Of a stretch of DNA of 64,000 nucleotides, positions 1 to 14,498 are shown in pieces (the first letter of the stretch is position 1; every line of letters starts with the position of its first letter). The notes below the pieces were generated by a model. The model worked only from the letters and a program-made list of their open reading frames with translations, was not told the origin of the DNA and searched no databases. A program made the translations under genes and the position numbers. Source of the DNA: Marinobacter confluentis (GTDB lineage Bacteria; Pseudomonadota; Gammaproteobacteria; Pseudomonadales; Oleiphilaceae); contig NZ_SRPF01000003.1 of assembly GCF_004785685.1 (NCBI RefSeq), forward strand, positions 496,001-560,000, read 5' to 3'.

Positions 1-814
1 AACCAAATTTATCCAGGGCCTGTACTTCGCCGGTCAGATCAACGGTACCACCGGCTATGAAGAAGCCGGTGCCCAGGGTCTGCTGGCGGGCATCAACGCC
101 GCCCTGAAGGCCCAGGAAAAGGACCCGTGGTATCCCCGCCGTGATGAAGCTTACCTGGGTGTGCTGGTCGACGACCTGATCACCATGGGCACTTCCGAGC
201 CCTACCGGATGTTCACCAGCCGCGCCGAGTACCGCCTGATTCTGCGGGAAGACAACGCCGATCTGCGGCTGACCGAAACCGGCCACAGGCTGGGCCTGGT
301 GGACGAGCATCGCTGGCAGGCCTTCAGCACCAAGCGCGAAGCCATTGCCGCAGAGCGCAACCGCCTGGAAACCACCCGGATTCATCCGGGTACCGCTGCT
401 GGCGAGACCGCCAACAGCTTCCTGCGCCAGCCCATGACCCGTGACCAGTCTCTGGCGGAACTGCTGCGCCGCCCGGAAATCAACTATCACCACATCGCAG
501 ATATGGCAGATGGACAGGCAGAGGATTCGAACGTCGCCGATCAGGTAGAGATCGAGATCAAATACGAGGGTTATATCTCTCGTCAGGCGGACGAGATTGA
601 GCGTCTGCGCCGTAACGAGAACACCCGTCTGCCGGACGATCTGGATTTTGATGTGATCGGCGGCCTGTCCAACGAAATCCGCCAGAAACTGAAAGACGTG
701 CGGCCGGAAACCGTGGCCCAGGCATCGCGGATTCAGGGCGTGACCCCGGCGGCGATCTCCCAGGTTCTGGTACACCTGAAAAAGCGCGACCTGCTGCGCA
801 AACAGTCCGCCTGA
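1..814 (+). CDS. mnmG: tRNA U34 carboxymethylaminomethyl-modification enzyme MnmG, 3' part
   Basis: The reading frame is open from base 2, and the 5' part of the gene lies outside the window. About 270 residues remain of the roughly 630 usual for the family. With MnmE, MnmG modifies the wobble uridine of several tRNAs, using FAD, NADH and a folate C1 unit, in the cytoplasm. Visible are the end of the FAD-binding fold ([16 protein letters not shown]), the conserved TSRAEYRL stretch, and the helical C-terminal domain that contacts MnmE. rsmG follows after 8 bases. This mnmG-rsmG-parA-parB-atp order is common near the origin in gammaproteobacteria. Confidence 0.97.
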   Translation, partial: TKFIQGLYFAGQINGTTGYEEAGAQGLLAGINAALKAQEKDPWYPRRDEAYLGVLVDDLITMGTSEPYRMFTSRAEYRLILREDNADLRLTETGHRLGLVDEHRWQAFSTKREAIAAERNRLETTRIHPGTAAGETANSFLRQPMTRDQSLAELLRRPEINYHHIADMADGQAEDSNVADQVEIEIKYEGYISRQADEIERLRRNENTRLPDDLDFDVIGGLSNEIRQKLKDVRPETVAQASRIQGVTPAAISQVLVHLKKRDLLRKQSA

Positions 815-822
815 GCGCGCTC

Positions 823-1470
823 ATGAGCGACGCACTCTGGCAGCGCCAGCTCGCCGAAGGCTTGGCAGACATGGGTTTGGCACTGGATGAGTCGGTTCAG
901 GCGCGGCTGCTGGCTTTTCTGGCGCTACTGAACAAATGGAATCGCGCCTATAACCTGACGGCGGTTCGGGACTCGAAACAGATGGTGTCTCGGCAACTGC
1001 TCGACAGCCTTAGCATTCTGCCCTTTGTCAGCACCGATCATCTGCTGGATGTTGGTGCCGGCGGCGGGCTGCCGGGCATTCCCCTGGCGATTGTGCGCCC
1101 ACAGTCCCGCTTTACCCTGCTGGACAGCAACAGCAAGAAAACCCGGTTTCTGACCCAGTGCGTGCTGGAGCTGGGCCTGAAGAATGTCGAAGTCATCCAC
1201 GGCCGCGCCGAGCAGTGTCAGCCGTCGCAGCCGTTCCAGCAGATCAGCAGCCGGGCCTTTACCGCCCTGGATAACATGGTGAACTGGTGCGGAGAATTAC
1301 TGGCAAATGACGGTGAGTTCCTTGCCATGAAAGGCCAGTTTCCGGATGATGAAGTGGCGGCTTTACCGGAACACTGGCAAGTGTCGCATCAGCAGACACT
1401 GTCTGTGCCCGGGTCTGAGGGTGACCGGCACCTGCTGATTGTCCGGCGGAGCCCGGATTCCCGGCTTTAA
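823..1470 (+). CDS. rsmG: 16S rRNA (guanine-527-N7) methyltransferase RsmG
   Basis: The 215-residue product matches the usual RsmG length. It methylates N7 of G527 in 16S rRNA with S-adenosylmethionine; loss is known to give low-level streptomycin resistance in other bacteria. The SAM-binding glycine motif LLDVGAGGGLPGIPLA lies near residue 75, with the acidic strand-2 end (FTLLDSNSKK) after it. The ATG at 823 sits 8 bases after the mnmG stop, so the two are probably co-transcribed and translation may be coupled. No strong ribosome-binding site is visible in the short gap. Confidence 0.96.
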   Translation: MSDALWQRQLAEGLADMGLALDESVQARLLAFLALLNKWNRAYNLTAVRDSKQMVSRQLLDSLSILPFVSTDHLLDVGAGGGLPGIPLAIVRPQSRFTLLDSNSKKTRFLTQCVLELGLKNVEVIHGRAEQCQPSQPFQQISSRAFTALDNMVNWCGELLANDGEFLAMKGQFPDDEVAALPEHWQVSHQQTLSVPGSEGDRHLLIVRRSPDSRL

Positions 1471-1487
1471 ACCACAGGAGGCGAGTC

Positions 1488-2282
1488 ATGGCGCGCGTAA
1501 TGGCGGTGACCAATCAAAAAGGCGGTGTGGGTAAAACCACCACCTGTGTCAACCTGGCCGCGTCTCTGGCTGCGATCAAGCGCCGTGTTCTGCTGGTGGA
1601 TATGGATCCTCAGGGTAATGCCACCATGGGCAGCGGCGTCGACAAGAACAGCCTGGAGCTTTCCGGCTACGACATGCTGACCAAGCGGGCGACTGCCGGT
1701 CAGGTCATTTTTCATGTAGAGGTCTCCGGGTTTGATATTCTGCCGGCCAACGGCGACCTCACCGCCGCGGAAGTCGAGCTGATGAACGAGATCGGCCGCG
1801 AGCATCGTTTGCGACTTGCCCTTAACACGGTCCGCGAAAACTACGATTACGTCCTGATTGACTGCCCGCCCTCGCTCAGCCTTCTGACCGTCAATGCCCT
1901 GTCAGCAGCGGATACGGTGCTGATTCCAATGCAGTGCGAATATTATGCGCTTGAGGGCCTGGCGGCGTTGATGAACACCGTTGAACAGATTCAGGAAACC
2001 GTCAATCCGGAACTGCAGATCGAAGGCATCCTGCGAACCATGTACGACCCGCGCAACAGCCTGACCCTGGATGTCTCCGGCCAGCTCAGCGAATTCTTCG
2101 GCGACAAGGTCTACCGTGCCGTTATCCCGCGCAACGTCAGGCTTGCCGAGGCGCCCAGCTACGGCGTTCCTGCGCTTAAATACGATCGCACCTCCAAGGG
2201 TGCCGTGGCCTATCTGGCACTGGCGGGCGAAATGGTGCGGCGCCACGGTGCAAAAAAGACAGCAGAGCCGGTTGCCGTGTAG
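1488..2282 (+). CDS. parA: Chromosome partitioning ATPase ParA (Soj)
   Basis: ParA is a Walker-type ATPase that binds the nucleoid and works with ParB-parS to move the replication origin. The deviant Walker A motif KGGVGKTTTCVNLA lies at about residues 10-23, and LLVDMDPQGNAT and LIDCPPSLSLLTVNAL are the following switch motifs. At 264 residues it is the usual short chromosomal form without an N-terminal HTH, so it is not a plasmid-type autorepressor. A strong AGGAGG precedes the ATG. parB follows after 47 bases. No full parS palindrome is seen in this window. Confidence 0.97.
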   Translation: MARVMAVTNQKGGVGKTTTCVNLAASLAAIKRRVLLVDMDPQGNATMGSGVDKNSLELSGYDMLTKRATAGQVIFHVEVSGFDILPANGDLTAAEVELMNEIGREHRLRLALNTVRENYDYVLIDCPPSLSLLTVNALSAADTVLIPMQCEYYALEGLAALMNTVEQIQETVNPELQIEGILRTMYDPRNSLTLDVSGQLSEFFGDKVYRAVIPRNVRLAEAPSYGVPALKYDRTSKGAVAYLALAGEMVRRHGAKKTAEPVAV

Positions 2283-2329
2283 ACTAACCGACTGATCCAT
2301 TCAGCTAGACCGACTTCTTATCAGGACGA

Positions 2330-3211
2330 ATGACAGACACCATGGCGGCGAAGAAACGAGGACTGGGTGAGCGCGGTTTAGGCGCCTTGCTTCAGGGATC
2401 CAGAGTCAATCTTGACCAGGACGTGAAGAATCACGATGGCGAGCTGCGTGAAATCCCTGTGGATCTGATCCAGCGTGGCCGGTTTCAGCCCCGTCGCGAC
2501 ATGGACCCGGCCGCTTTGCAGGAGTTGGCCGATTCGATTCGCCAGCAGGGGGTGATGCAGCCGGTGGTTGTGCGCCCGATTTCCGAAGGCCGTTTTGAAC
2601 TGATTGCCGGTGAGCGTCGCTGGCGGGCGACGCAGATGGCCGAGCTCGACCGGATTCCGGCGATCATCCGTGACGTTCCGGATGATGCCGCCATTGCCAT
2701 GGCGCTGATTGAAAACATTCAGCGGGAAAACCTGAACCCGGTCGAGGAAGCCTTTGCGCTGCAGCGGCTCCAGGAAGAATTCGGTCTGACCCAGGCCCAG
2801 GTTGCTGAAGCCGTGGGCAAGTCCCGCACCACCATCACCAACCTGCTGAGGCTGATCAGCCTGTCTGAAGATGTCCGCGTTATGCTCGAACACGGTGACC
2901 TGGAAATGGGCCACGGCCGGGCCATGTTGACCCTCCAGCCAGAACAGCAGATGCAGGTGGCGCGTCAGGTGGTTGCCCGTTCCCTGTCTGTGCGGCAGAC
3001 CGAAGCGCTGGTTCGTCAGGTTCAGCAACAGAAGCCTGACAAAAAACAGAAAGGTCAGATTGACCCCAATATCCGCGCTTTGCAGGACGATCTGGCCGAA
3101 CGCCTCGGCGCCCGGGTATCCATTGCCCACGGACAGCGGGGCAAAGGCAAACTGGTGATTGAATACACCTCACTGGATGAGCTGGACGGTATCTTGGGTC
3201 ATATCAAGTAG
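2330..3211 (+). CDS. parB: Chromosome partitioning protein ParB (Spo0J)
   Basis: ParB is a CTP-dependent clamp that loads at parS and stimulates ParA. The 293 residues show the N-terminal ParB/Srx nuclease-like fold with the CTP-binding GERRWRA box near residue 100, then LIENIQRENLNPVEEA and a central helix-turn-helix (VAEAVGKSRTTITNLLRL), and a C-terminal dimerisation segment. The Lys-Arg-rich N-terminus (KKRGLGERGLGALL) is the usual ParA-contacting tail. Start chosen at ATG 2330 after AGGACGA. An in-frame ATG at 2342 is an alternative. Confidence 0.97.
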   Translation: MTDTMAAKKRGLGERGLGALLQGSRVNLDQDVKNHDGELREIPVDLIQRGRFQPRRDMDPAALQELADSIRQQGVMQPVVVRPISEGRFELIAGERRWRATQMAELDRIPAIIRDVPDDAAIAMALIENIQRENLNPVEEAFALQRLQEEFGLTQAQVAEAVGKSRTTITNLLRLISLSEDVRVMLEHGDLEMGHGRAMLTLQPEQQMQVARQVVARSLSVRQTEALVRQVQQQKPDKKQKGQIDPNIRALQDDLAERLGARVSIAHGQRGKGKLVIEYTSLDELDGILGHIK

Positions 3212-3252
3212 CATGCTGTCTATTTTTTCAACAGATTTTCCAGCCCGCTCTA

Positions 3253-3281
3253 TTGAACACCTATCGGTAAACACATATAAT
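3253..3281 (+). promoter_or_regulatory. Probable sigma-70 promoter of the atp operon
   Basis: TTGAAC (3253-3258) and TATAAT (3276-3281) are separated by exactly 17 bases, and the first atp gene starts 82 bases downstream. The -10 is a perfect consensus and the -35 matches four of six positions. It lies in the 151-base gap after parB, which has no obvious terminator. Confidence 0.75.
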
Positions 3282-3362
3282 TTCGCGCGCTTGCATTGAC
3301 TCCGTAGGCTTGCTGGCGAAATACACAGGTTGAGTTTTCAGAAACCTTGTCAGGCCGGTTCC

Positions 3363-3755
3363 ATGCCTAAAACCAGATATCGAATAACCCGCTTGCCCTT
3401 GCTGAAATGGCTGGCAATTGAACTGGGTCTGATTCTGGTAATGGCGCTCGGATGGAGTCTGGAAAGCCGTTTGGCAGGTTATTCCGCCGTGATTGGCGGT
3501 CTTATTTTTGTCATACCAAACGCGTATTTTGCCCACCGGATGTACCGGCACGAGGGTTCGCGGCAGGCGAACCTGATGGTGGGCGACATGTTCAGAGCAG
3601 AGTCGATCAAGCTCTCTCTGACCGCCGTTTTTTTCACGGCCGTTTTCATCTTAATAGAGCCCGTGCACGTACTGGCTCTGTTATTCACTTTTGCTGTGAT
3701 GGTTGTGCTGAACCCGCTGATGCGCTGGTTCATCCGGCCGCAACCACAGCGATGA
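3363..3755 (+). CDS. atpI: ATP synthase assembly protein AtpI
   Basis: Small hydrophobic protein of 130 residues with four predicted membrane helices. It heads the atp operon and is thought to assist c-ring assembly or magnesium supply. The ATG at 3363 (MPKTRYRI) was preferred over an upstream in-frame start at 3330, because it gives the usual length and a short basic N-terminus. atpB follows after 15 bases. Confidence 0.88.
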   Translation: MPKTRYRITRLPLLKWLAIELGLILVMALGWSLESRLAGYSAVIGGLIFVIPNAYFAHRMYRHEGSRQANLMVGDMFRAESIKLSLTAVFFTAVFILIEPVHVLALLFTFAVMVVLNPLMRWFIRPQPQR

Positions 3756-4625
<870 letters not shown>

Positions 4626-4652
4626 CAAACGATTCAATAAACAAACCCTTAA

Positions 4653-4907
<255 letters not shown>

Positions 4908-4919
4908 TCGGCCGCAAAG

Positions 4920-4953
4920 CGGGCGCCACGCTCCTGTGATGGAGCCGCGCCCG
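4920..4953 (+). other. Intercistronic hairpin between atpE and atpF
   Basis: A two-part stem (GGGCGC 4921-4926 with GCGCCC 4947-4952, and inner GCTCC 4930-4934 with GGAGC 4941-4945, loop TGTGAT) is followed by only four Ts (4955-4958). It lies in the only gap of more than 90 bases inside the operon. It may stabilise the upstream mRNA or act as a weak attenuator, which would favour subunit c over later subunits. This role is inferred. Confidence 0.6.
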
Positions 4954-4999
4954 GTTTTACGGACACCGGGATGCAACGAATAGCAAGAGGTACACCGCC

Positions 5000-5470
5000 G
5001 TGAATATAAACCTTACGTTAATAGGGCAATCGATTGCCTTCGCTATTTTCGTCTGGTTCTGCGTCAAATATGTATGGCCTCCGATTACCGAAGCCATGGC
5101 AGCGCGCCAGAAGAAAATTGCCGACGGCCTTTCTGCCGCAGATCGGGCTTCACTCGATCTTGAACTTGCGCAGGAAAAAGCCTCCAAAGAATTGCAGAAA
5201 GCGAAAGAAGAATCGGCAGCCCTGATTGATCAGGCGAACAAGCGTGCCGCCCAGATCGTAGAGGCCTCCAAGGATGATGCTCGCAAAGAAGGCGAGAAAA
5301 TCATTGAACAGGCCAAGGCGGAAATTCAACAGGAGCGCGTTCAGGCTCGCGAAGCACTCAGGGCAGAAGTGGCGGTCATTGCCATTGCCGGTGCGGAAAA
5401 GATTCTGGAAAGCTCTGTCGATGCCAAAGCTCACAGCGAGATGCTGGACAAGCTGGCCGCAGAACTCTAA
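5000..5470 (+). CDS. atpF: F0F1 ATP synthase subunit b
   Basis: Peripheral stalk subunit of 156 residues, the same length as in E. coli. One N-terminal membrane helix ([19 protein letters not shown]) is followed by a long charged coiled coil that dimerises and holds F1 through subunit delta. The start is GTG or ATG depending on how AACCTT is read; GTG at 5000 after AAGAGGT fits best. atpH starts 12 bases later. Confidence 0.95.
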   Translation: MNINLTLIGQSIAFAIFVWFCVKYVWPPITEAMAARQKKIADGLSAADRASLDLELAQEKASKELQKAKEESAALIDQANKRAAQIVEASKDDARKEGEKIIEQAKAEIQQERVQAREALRAEVAVIAIAGAEKILESSVDAKAHSEMLDKLAAEL

Positions 5471-5482
5471 GCGAGGGTCATC

Positions 5483-6019
5483 ATGGCAGAACTGATTACG
5501 TTAGCCCGACCCTACGCGAAAGCCGTTTTTGATGCTGCGCAGGACCAGAAGGCCGTTGATCTCTACGATCAGGCCCTGGCTTTCGCTGCAACGGTTGCGG
5601 CCGACAAAGAGGTAAAGAACATTCTGGCCAATCCGGGCCTGTCTGAGCAGCGCAAAGCGGAGCTCTTCGCAGACTGTTTTGAAGAGCCCCTGCCGGAAGC
5701 ACTCAGAAACTTCCTGTTGATTCTTGCTGAAAACAAGCGCCTGGGTCTTCTGCCTGCGGTTTCGGAATTATTCAGACTTCATCGTGCGGAACTCGAGCGT
5801 ACGGTCAATCTGAAAGTCAGCACCGCTTTCGAGCTGACTGCCGAACAGCAGCAGAAACTGATTGACGCAATGTCCAAGAAGCTGGAGCGCAAGGTAGAGC
5901 TTGAAACCTCGGTAGATCAGTCTCTGATCGGTGGGGTGATGGTACGTACAGGCGACCTGGTTATCGACGCTTCGGTTCGTGGCAAGCTGGCCAGACTGGC
6001 CAGGGCTATGGGCTCCTGA
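5483..6019 (+). CDS. atpH: F0F1 ATP synthase subunit delta
   Basis: 178-residue peripheral stalk subunit that joins subunit b to the top of the alpha3beta3 head. The N-terminal six-helix domain starts [15 protein letters not shown], and the C-terminal part carries the family signature [21 protein letters not shown]. It lies between atpF and atpA with short gaps, as in the canonical operon. Confidence 0.96.
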   Translation: MAELITLARPYAKAVFDAAQDQKAVDLYDQALAFAATVAADKEVKNILANPGLSEQRKAELFADCFEEPLPEALRNFLLILAENKRLGLLPAVSELFRLHRAELERTVNLKVSTAFELTAEQQQKLIDAMSKKLERKVELETSVDQSLIGGVMVRTGDLVIDASVRGKLARLARAMGS

Positions 6020-6047
6020 TTTCAGCACAAGGTTTGAGGACAAAGGC

Positions 6048-7592
<1,545 letters not shown>

Positions 7593-7601
7593 TCACAGAC
7601 G

Positions 7602-7620
7602 GCCCGCGGTGGCGGGCTTT
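7602..7620 (+). other. Short hairpin between atpA and atpG
   Basis: GCCCGC (7602-7607) pairs with GCGGGC (7612-7617) across GGTG, followed by TTTCT. It looks like a weak terminator-like hairpin inside the operon, so it is more likely a processing or stability element than a real stop. Confidence 0.45.
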
Positions 7621-7660
7621 CTGGTCCACATGAGTGTCTAACTTGAAAAGGCAGTGACTT

Positions 7661-9977
<2,317 letters not shown>

Positions 9978-10013
9978 TTCTTCCTTCGTTTTCAGACCGA
10001 AGAGGCATCAGAA

Positions 10014-10436
10014 ATGGCTATGACCGTACATTGTGACGTCGTGAGTGCCGAGGAAAAGATCTACTCCGGGCTGGTCGAGACGCTTACCGCGACCGGCACC
10101 GAGGGTGAGATGGGCATTCAGTATGGGCACGCGCCCCTGCTGACGGCGCTGAAGCCCGGCGCTGTCAGAATCGTCAAGCAGGACGGGAAAGAGGAAATTC
10201 TGTACGTGTCCGGAGGCTATCTGGAAGTGCAGCCCAACCTTATTACCCTGATGGCTGACACAGCAGTTCGTGCCAAGGATGTGGACGAAGCCGCGGCGCT
10301 GGAAGCCCAGAATGAAGCCGAAAAGGCACTGGCAAACAAAACAGGTGAATTTGAATATTCGCGTGCTGCCGCAGAGCTTGCAGAAGCCGCTGCCCAGCTG
10401 CGAACCATTCAGAAGTTGCGCAACAAAGTCCGTTAA
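10014..10436 (+). CDS. atpC: F0F1 ATP synthase subunit epsilon
   Basis: 140-residue rotor subunit and intrinsic inhibitor. The N-terminal beta sandwich ([45 protein letters not shown]) is followed by a two-helix C-terminal domain rich in Ala and Glu. It is the last gene of the operon, and a strong terminator follows within 35 bases. Confidence 0.96.
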   Translation: MAMTVHCDVVSAEEKIYSGLVETLTATGTEGEMGIQYGHAPLLTALKPGAVRIVKQDGKEEILYVSGGYLEVQPNLITLMADTAVRAKDVDEAAALEAQNEAEKALANKTGEFEYSRAAAELAEAAAQLRTIQKLRNKVR

Positions 10437-10469
10437 TTCCATTTCTGGACTGTTCGCCACCTGACCAAG

Positions 10470-10541
10470 AAAGCCGCATCCTGAACGGATGGCGCACAGC
10501 AGATCGTCTGCTGCGTCGTTCATCAAGGGGCGGCTTTTTTT
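10470..10541 (+). terminator. Rho-independent terminator after atpC
   Basis: AAAGCCGC (10470-10477) pairs with GCGGCTTT (10530-10537). The intervening bases extend the stem with CTGAACG/CGTTCA and CAGCAGA/TCTGCTG pairs around a TCG loop. A run of seven Ts ends the structure. It separates the atp operon from glmU. Confidence 0.85.
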
Positions 10542-10577
10542 ATTGAGACCCAGAAAGACCCACCCGGAGCCCGATTT

Positions 10578-11942
10578 ATGAATCCGTTGCACGTAGTCAT
10601 CCTGGCCGCCGGCCAGGGCTCCCGTATGAAGTCGGCCTTGCCAAAGGTTCTGCACCGGATCGCCGGTAAGCCAATGCTTCACCATGTAATGGACACGGCC
10701 AGACAGCTGGGTGCGGCCCGTATCCACGGTGTGATTGGTCATGGAGCGGATCAGGTTCGCGCCATTACCCAGGCGGACGATGTGCAGTGGGCCATGCAGC
10801 ACGAACAACTGGGTACCGGGCATGCAGTTGCCCAGGCGCTGCCAGATTTGCCCGACGATGCACGGGTGTTGATCCTTTACGGGGATGTGCCGCTGACACG
10901 GAAGGGTACTCTGGAGACATTAGTCTCCCGGGTCAGTGAACAGTCGATCGGGCTGTTGACTGTGACCCTGGAAAACCCGGACGGTTACGGTCGGATTATC
11001 CGCGACGCAGAGGGTAAGGTCACCGCAATTGTTGAGCAAAAAGACGCGACGTCCGAGCAGAAGACCATCAACGAGGTCAACACCGGCATTCTGGCGGTGT
11101 CTGCAGCGCATCTGAAAACCTGGTTGCCCAGACTTTCCAATGCCAACGCTCAGGGTGAGTATTACCTGACTGACGTCATTGCCATGGCAAACGCCGCCGG
11201 CGTATCCGTTGAGGTCGCCCAGCCTGAGAACGAGTTTGAAGTACAGGGAGTGAACAATCGGGTCCAACTGGCCGAGCTTGAGCGTTGGTACCAGCAGCAG
11301 CAAGCGCAGCGCCTGATGACGGAAGGCGCCACCCTGGCTGACCCGGCGAGAATTGATGTCCGCGGGGAACTCACCGTCGCCCCGGACGTGTTAATTGATA
11401 TCAATGCGGTGTTTGAAGGCCGCGTCACCCTGGAGACCGGGGTCAGCATTGGGGCGGGCTGTGTGCTGCGTAATTGCCACATCGGCGCTAACACGCATGT
11501 CGATGCCCACTCCGTGATTGACGGCGCGGTTGTTGGCCAGAATGTGCAGATAGGCCCGTTTGCCCGTTTACGACCGGGCACTGAACTGGCGGACTACACC
11601 AAGGTGGGTAATTTCGTGGAAACGAAGAAAGCCATCGTTGGCGAGGGAAGCAAGATCAACCACCTCAGCTATGTGGGCGATGCGTCACTTGGCCGTAATG
11701 TGAACGTAGGTGCAGGAACCATCACCTGCAATTATGATGGGGCGAATAAACACCAGACCATCATCGCTGACGGCGTATTCGTGGGTTCCAATACATCACT
11801 GGTCGCCCCCGTGTCGCTAGCCGAAAATGCTACCATCGGGGCAGGGTCGACCATCACCCGGGACGTGTCTGCGGAAGAGCTCTCCGTGGCCCGTGGTAAA
11901 CAGCGGAACATCCCGAACTGGCAGCGCCCAGTGAAGAAGTAG
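10578..11942 (+). CDS. glmU: Bifunctional GlcNAc-1-P uridylyltransferase / GlcN-1-P acetyltransferase
   Basis: 454 residues, usual length. It acetylates glucosamine-1-phosphate and then transfers UMP to give UDP-GlcNAc, the precursor of peptidoglycan and LPS. The N-terminal pyrophosphorylase domain starts [18 protein letters not shown], and GYGRIIRD and NEVNTGI are conserved active-site segments. The C-terminal left-handed beta-helix has repeated hexapeptides ([32 protein letters not shown]). glmS follows after 51 bases, making a UDP-GlcNAc supply pair. Confidence 0.98.
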   Translation: MNPLHVVILAAGQGSRMKSALPKVLHRIAGKPMLHHVMDTARQLGAARIHGVIGHGADQVRAITQADDVQWAMQHEQLGTGHAVAQALPDLPDDARVLILYGDVPLTRKGTLETLVSRVSEQSIGLLTVTLENPDGYGRIIRDAEGKVTAIVEQKDATSEQKTINEVNTGILAVSAAHLKTWLPRLSNANAQGEYYLTDVIAMANAAGVSVEVAQPENEFEVQGVNNRVQLAELERWYQQQQAQRLMTEGATLADPARIDVRGELTVAPDVLIDINAVFEGRVTLETGVSIGAGCVLRNCHIGANTHVDAHSVIDGAVVGQNVQIGPFARLRPGTELADYTKVGNFVETKKAIVGEGSKINHLSYVGDASLGRNVNVGAGTITCNYDGANKHQTIIADGVFVGSNTSLVAPVSLAENATIGAGSTITRDVSAEELSVARGKQRNIPNWQRPVKK

Positions 11943-11993
11943 TCGTCACCATTTGGCCATCTGGCCGGTAAATTCATTACAGGTGCAAGTCTT

Positions 11994-13832
11994 ATGTGCG
12001 GAATTGTAGGGGCAGTGTCAGAAAGGGACGTTCAGGGTATTTTGCTCGAGGGCCTGCGCCGGCTTGAATATCGTGGTTATGACTCGGCCGGTATGGCGGT
12101 TATCGATGCCGGTAAAACCATCAACAGGGCCCGGGAACTCGGCAAGGTAGCGGCCCTGGCTGAGGCCGTCGCCGAGACCCCACTGACAGGTAACACCGGC
12201 ATCGCACATACCCGTTGGGCGACTCACGGCGAGCCTTCACAGATTAACGCTCATCCGCATATGTCGGGTGACCGGCTGGCGATTGTTCACAACGGCATCA
12301 TCGAGAACTACCAGGAATTGCGAACGGAACTGAAGGCCGACGGTTTCGAGTTCACGTCCCAGACCGATACCGAAGTGGTCGCACACCTGATCGAACAGCA
12401 GTACCGGAAGCCTGACATCAACAGCCTGTATGATGCGGTCAAGGCCGCCATCAACCATCTCCGGGGCGCCTTCGCCCTGGCTGTGGTCCATGCCGACGAG
12501 CCAGACCATCTGGTGGTCTGCAGGGAGGGAAGCCCCCTGGTGATTGGCGTTGGAATTGGCGAGAATTTTATTGCCTCTGACCAGTTGGCTCTGCTGCCCG
12601 TCACTGACCGTTTCATGTTCCTGGAAGAAGGCGATATTGCCGATATTCGCCGGAACCGCACCCAGATTCATGATCGGGACGGCAATCCTGTTGACCGGCC
12701 GGTTACCCGTTTTGAGCATAACGCTGACGCCGCAGAAAAAGGCGAATACAGGCATTTCATGCTCAAGGAAATCTACGAACAGCCACGGGTGATCCAGGCA
12801 ACCACGGAAGGCCGCATTACCCAGACCCGAGTACTTGAACAGGCGTTGGGAACCAAGGCCGGTAATCTGCTGGAAAACGTCCGCCACGTACAGATCATTG
12901 CCTGCGGCACCAGCTATCACGCCGGCATGGTGGCACGGTACTGGATTGAGGATCTTGCAGGCGTGCCCTGTTCCGTCGAGGTGGCCTCTGAGTTTCGGTA
13001 CCGTAAACACGTCATCCAGCAGGACACCCTCTTCCTGTGTATCTCCCAGTCCGGTGAGACTGCCGATACCCTGGCCGCACTGCGCCAGGCCAAAAAAGCC
13101 GGCTTCCGCGCCGCCATGGCCATCTGTAACGTACCCGGCAGCTCCCTGGTGCGCGAATCCGATCTGGTGATCATGACCCAGGCCGGGCCGGAAATCGGTG
13201 TCGCCTCCACCAAGGCGTTCACCACCCAACTGACCGCGCTGCTCATCTTTACCCTGGCGTTAGCACGCCATAACGGCCTGGACGAGGAGCGCGAGGCGGA
13301 AATTGTTCAGGCCATCCGCATGGTGCCAGGGCAGGTTGAGCAGATGCTGGCGCTCGACGGCAAGATCGCCGAGATGTCCCAGTCGTTCATGGACAAACAC
13401 CACAGCCTGTTTCTGGGTCGTGGTGCCATGTTCCCGGTGGCTCTGGAGGGTGCGCTCAAGCTCAAGGAAATTTCCTACATCCATGCCGAAGCCTACCCGG
13501 CTGGCGAGCTGAAGCATGGTCCCCTGGCCCTGGTCGACAGTGAAATGCCGGTGGTCACTGTGGCGCCGAACAACGACCTGCTGGAAAAACTGAAATCCAA
13601 CCTCGAGGAAGTTCGGGCGCGTGGCGGCCAACTGTTCGTGTTTGCGGACCAGGCCGCCGGTGTGCGCGGCGAGGAAGGCCTGAACGTCCTGGAAGTGCCG
13701 TCCGTTCATGCCATCACAGCACCGATCGTGTACACGGTTCCGCTACAGCTACTGTCCTACCATGTGGCCGTGCTGAAAGGCACCGATGTGGATCAGCCCC
13801 GTAATCTGGCCAAGAGTGTCACTGTCGAATAA
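11994..13832 (+). CDS. glmS: Glutamine--fructose-6-phosphate aminotransferase (isomerising)
   Basis: 612 residues. It makes glucosamine-6-phosphate from fructose-6-phosphate and glutamine, the first step to UDP-GlcNAc. The N-terminal CGIVGAV carries the nucleophilic Cys exposed after Met removal; HTRWATHG is the glutaminase signature. Two SIS sugar-isomerase domains follow ([31 protein letters not shown]), and the protein ends in LAKSVTVE. A ligand-sensing ribozyme is not seen upstream, as expected for a proteobacterium. Confidence 0.98.
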   Translation: MCGIVGAVSERDVQGILLEGLRRLEYRGYDSAGMAVIDAGKTINRARELGKVAALAEAVAETPLTGNTGIAHTRWATHGEPSQINAHPHMSGDRLAIVHNGIIENYQELRTELKADGFEFTSQTDTEVVAHLIEQQYRKPDINSLYDAVKAAINHLRGAFALAVVHADEPDHLVVCREGSPLVIGVGIGENFIASDQLALLPVTDRFMFLEEGDIADIRRNRTQIHDRDGNPVDRPVTRFEHNADAAEKGEYRHFMLKEIYEQPRVIQATTEGRITQTRVLEQALGTKAGNLLENVRHVQIIACGTSYHAGMVARYWIEDLAGVPCSVEVASEFRYRKHVIQQDTLFLCISQSGETADTLAALRQAKKAGFRAAMAICNVPGSSLVRESDLVIMTQAGPEIGVASTKAFTTQLTALLIFTLALARHNGLDEEREAEIVQAIRMVPGQVEQMLALDGKIAEMSQSFMDKHHSLFLGRGAMFPVALEGALKLKEISYIHAEAYPAGELKHGPLALVDSEMPVVTVAPNNDLLEKLKSNLEEVRARGGQLFVFADQAAGVRGEEGLNVLEVPSVHAITAPIVYTVPLQLLSYHVAVLKGTDVDQPRNLAKSVTVE

Positions 13833-13860
13833 TTGATGAATTAATCACTCAGTTTCCTTG
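13795..13860 (+). other. attTn7-type target at the 3' end of glmS, unoccupied
   Basis: The last codons of glmS ([10 protein letters not shown]) are the conserved sequence read by TnsD in Tn7-family transposons, which insert just downstream of the stop. Here the region after the stop runs directly into a Fur-controlled promoter, with no transposon ends. It is therefore an empty site. Confidence 0.5.
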
Positions 13861-13890
13861 TATCTGACACTAATGATAACTATTATCATT
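13858..13890 (+). promoter_or_regulatory. Promoter with overlapping Fur box
   Basis: TTGTAT (13858-13863) and TATTAT (13881-13886) are spaced by 17 bases. Over the -10 lies a 19-bp inverted repeat AATGATAACTATTATCATT (13872-13890), two perfect 8-base arms with a 3-base centre. It matches the TGATAAT-N-ATTATCA Fur core at 13 of the 14 specified positions. Iron-loaded Fur should block this promoter. Confidence 0.85.
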
Positions 13891-13915
13891 TGTATTAAGA
13901 GACAAGGAGACTGTT

Positions 13916-14383
13916 ATGGATTTTCTGTGCCCCGCTCATCGCAACCAGTTTTCGGAACTTCCCCTGAAGGAACGTCACGATCTCTGGCTGTTCTGGATGG
14001 AAAGTGCCCGTTCAATGATCGAGAACGGCGAATGGCGTGATGTTGTATCCCTGGTCGGCAGCGCGTTTGATCTTGCCTGTCTGCACCCACAGGGTGAACA
14101 ACCCCAGATGCACACGGAATTGACGCTGTCCGCCATTCTGGTGTTTCGCGTGCTGTCAGATCTGGGCGAGCGTTCGGCCGCTGAGCAGGTGTTCTATCGC
14201 GCGCTCGACAGTCTTCCTTCTGACCCCACCCACCTGACTTTGCCTCAGCGTGTGCAGGTTAAAGACTGCGTTGAGGTATTGTTGAACACCGGGCGCCAGT
14301 CCGATTTTTTCCTGAAACACCTAGATTGGCGGGCTTTACCAATTGGCCAGAGCCGGAGTTGTCGAGTGCGTGTGGTTCATTGA
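13916..14383 (+). CDS. Unrecognised protein under a Fur box
   Basis: 155 residues, beginning MDFLCPAHRNQFSELP, with an AAGGAGA ribosome-binding site five bases before the ATG. I do not recognise the family. It has no signal peptide or membrane helix. The middle (LTLSAILVFRVLSDLGERSAAEQVFYRALDSLP) looks like paired helices, perhaps TPR-like, suggesting a cytoplasmic protein with a scaffold or regulatory role. Two cysteines lie near residues 5 and 60. The Fur box makes iron repression likely. It stands alone between glmS and the Pho-controlled phn operon. Confidence 0.8.
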   Translation: MDFLCPAHRNQFSELPLKERHDLWLFWMESARSMIENGEWRDVVSLVGSAFDLACLHPQGEQPQMHTELTLSAILVFRVLSDLGERSAAEQVFYRALDSLPSDPTHLTLPQRVQVKDCVEVLLNTGRQSDFFLKHLDWRALPIGQSRSCRVRVVH

Positions 14384-14401
14384 TGAAGTACTGGCGGTGG
14401 G

Positions 14402-14468
14402 CTGTCACTAACTGTTCACGGATTGTTCATGTTCTGTTCGCCTAACCGTCATGTAACACGGCTACGTT
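14402..14468 (+). promoter_or_regulatory. Array of five Pho half-sites and putative -10 upstream of phnD
   Basis: Seven-base units CTGTCAC (14402), TGTTCAC (14413), TGTTCAT (14424), TGTTCGC (14435) and CCGTCAT (14446) repeat with an exact 11-base period, the spacing of PhoB direct repeats (CTGTCAT plus four bases). TACGTT (14463-14468) begins 10 bases after the last unit, the place expected for the -10 of a PhoB-activated promoter. Phosphate-starvation control of the phn operon is inferred. Confidence 0.8.
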
Positions 14469-14498
14469 GGTGTCTCTTAAATTATGGAGGCACCCATC

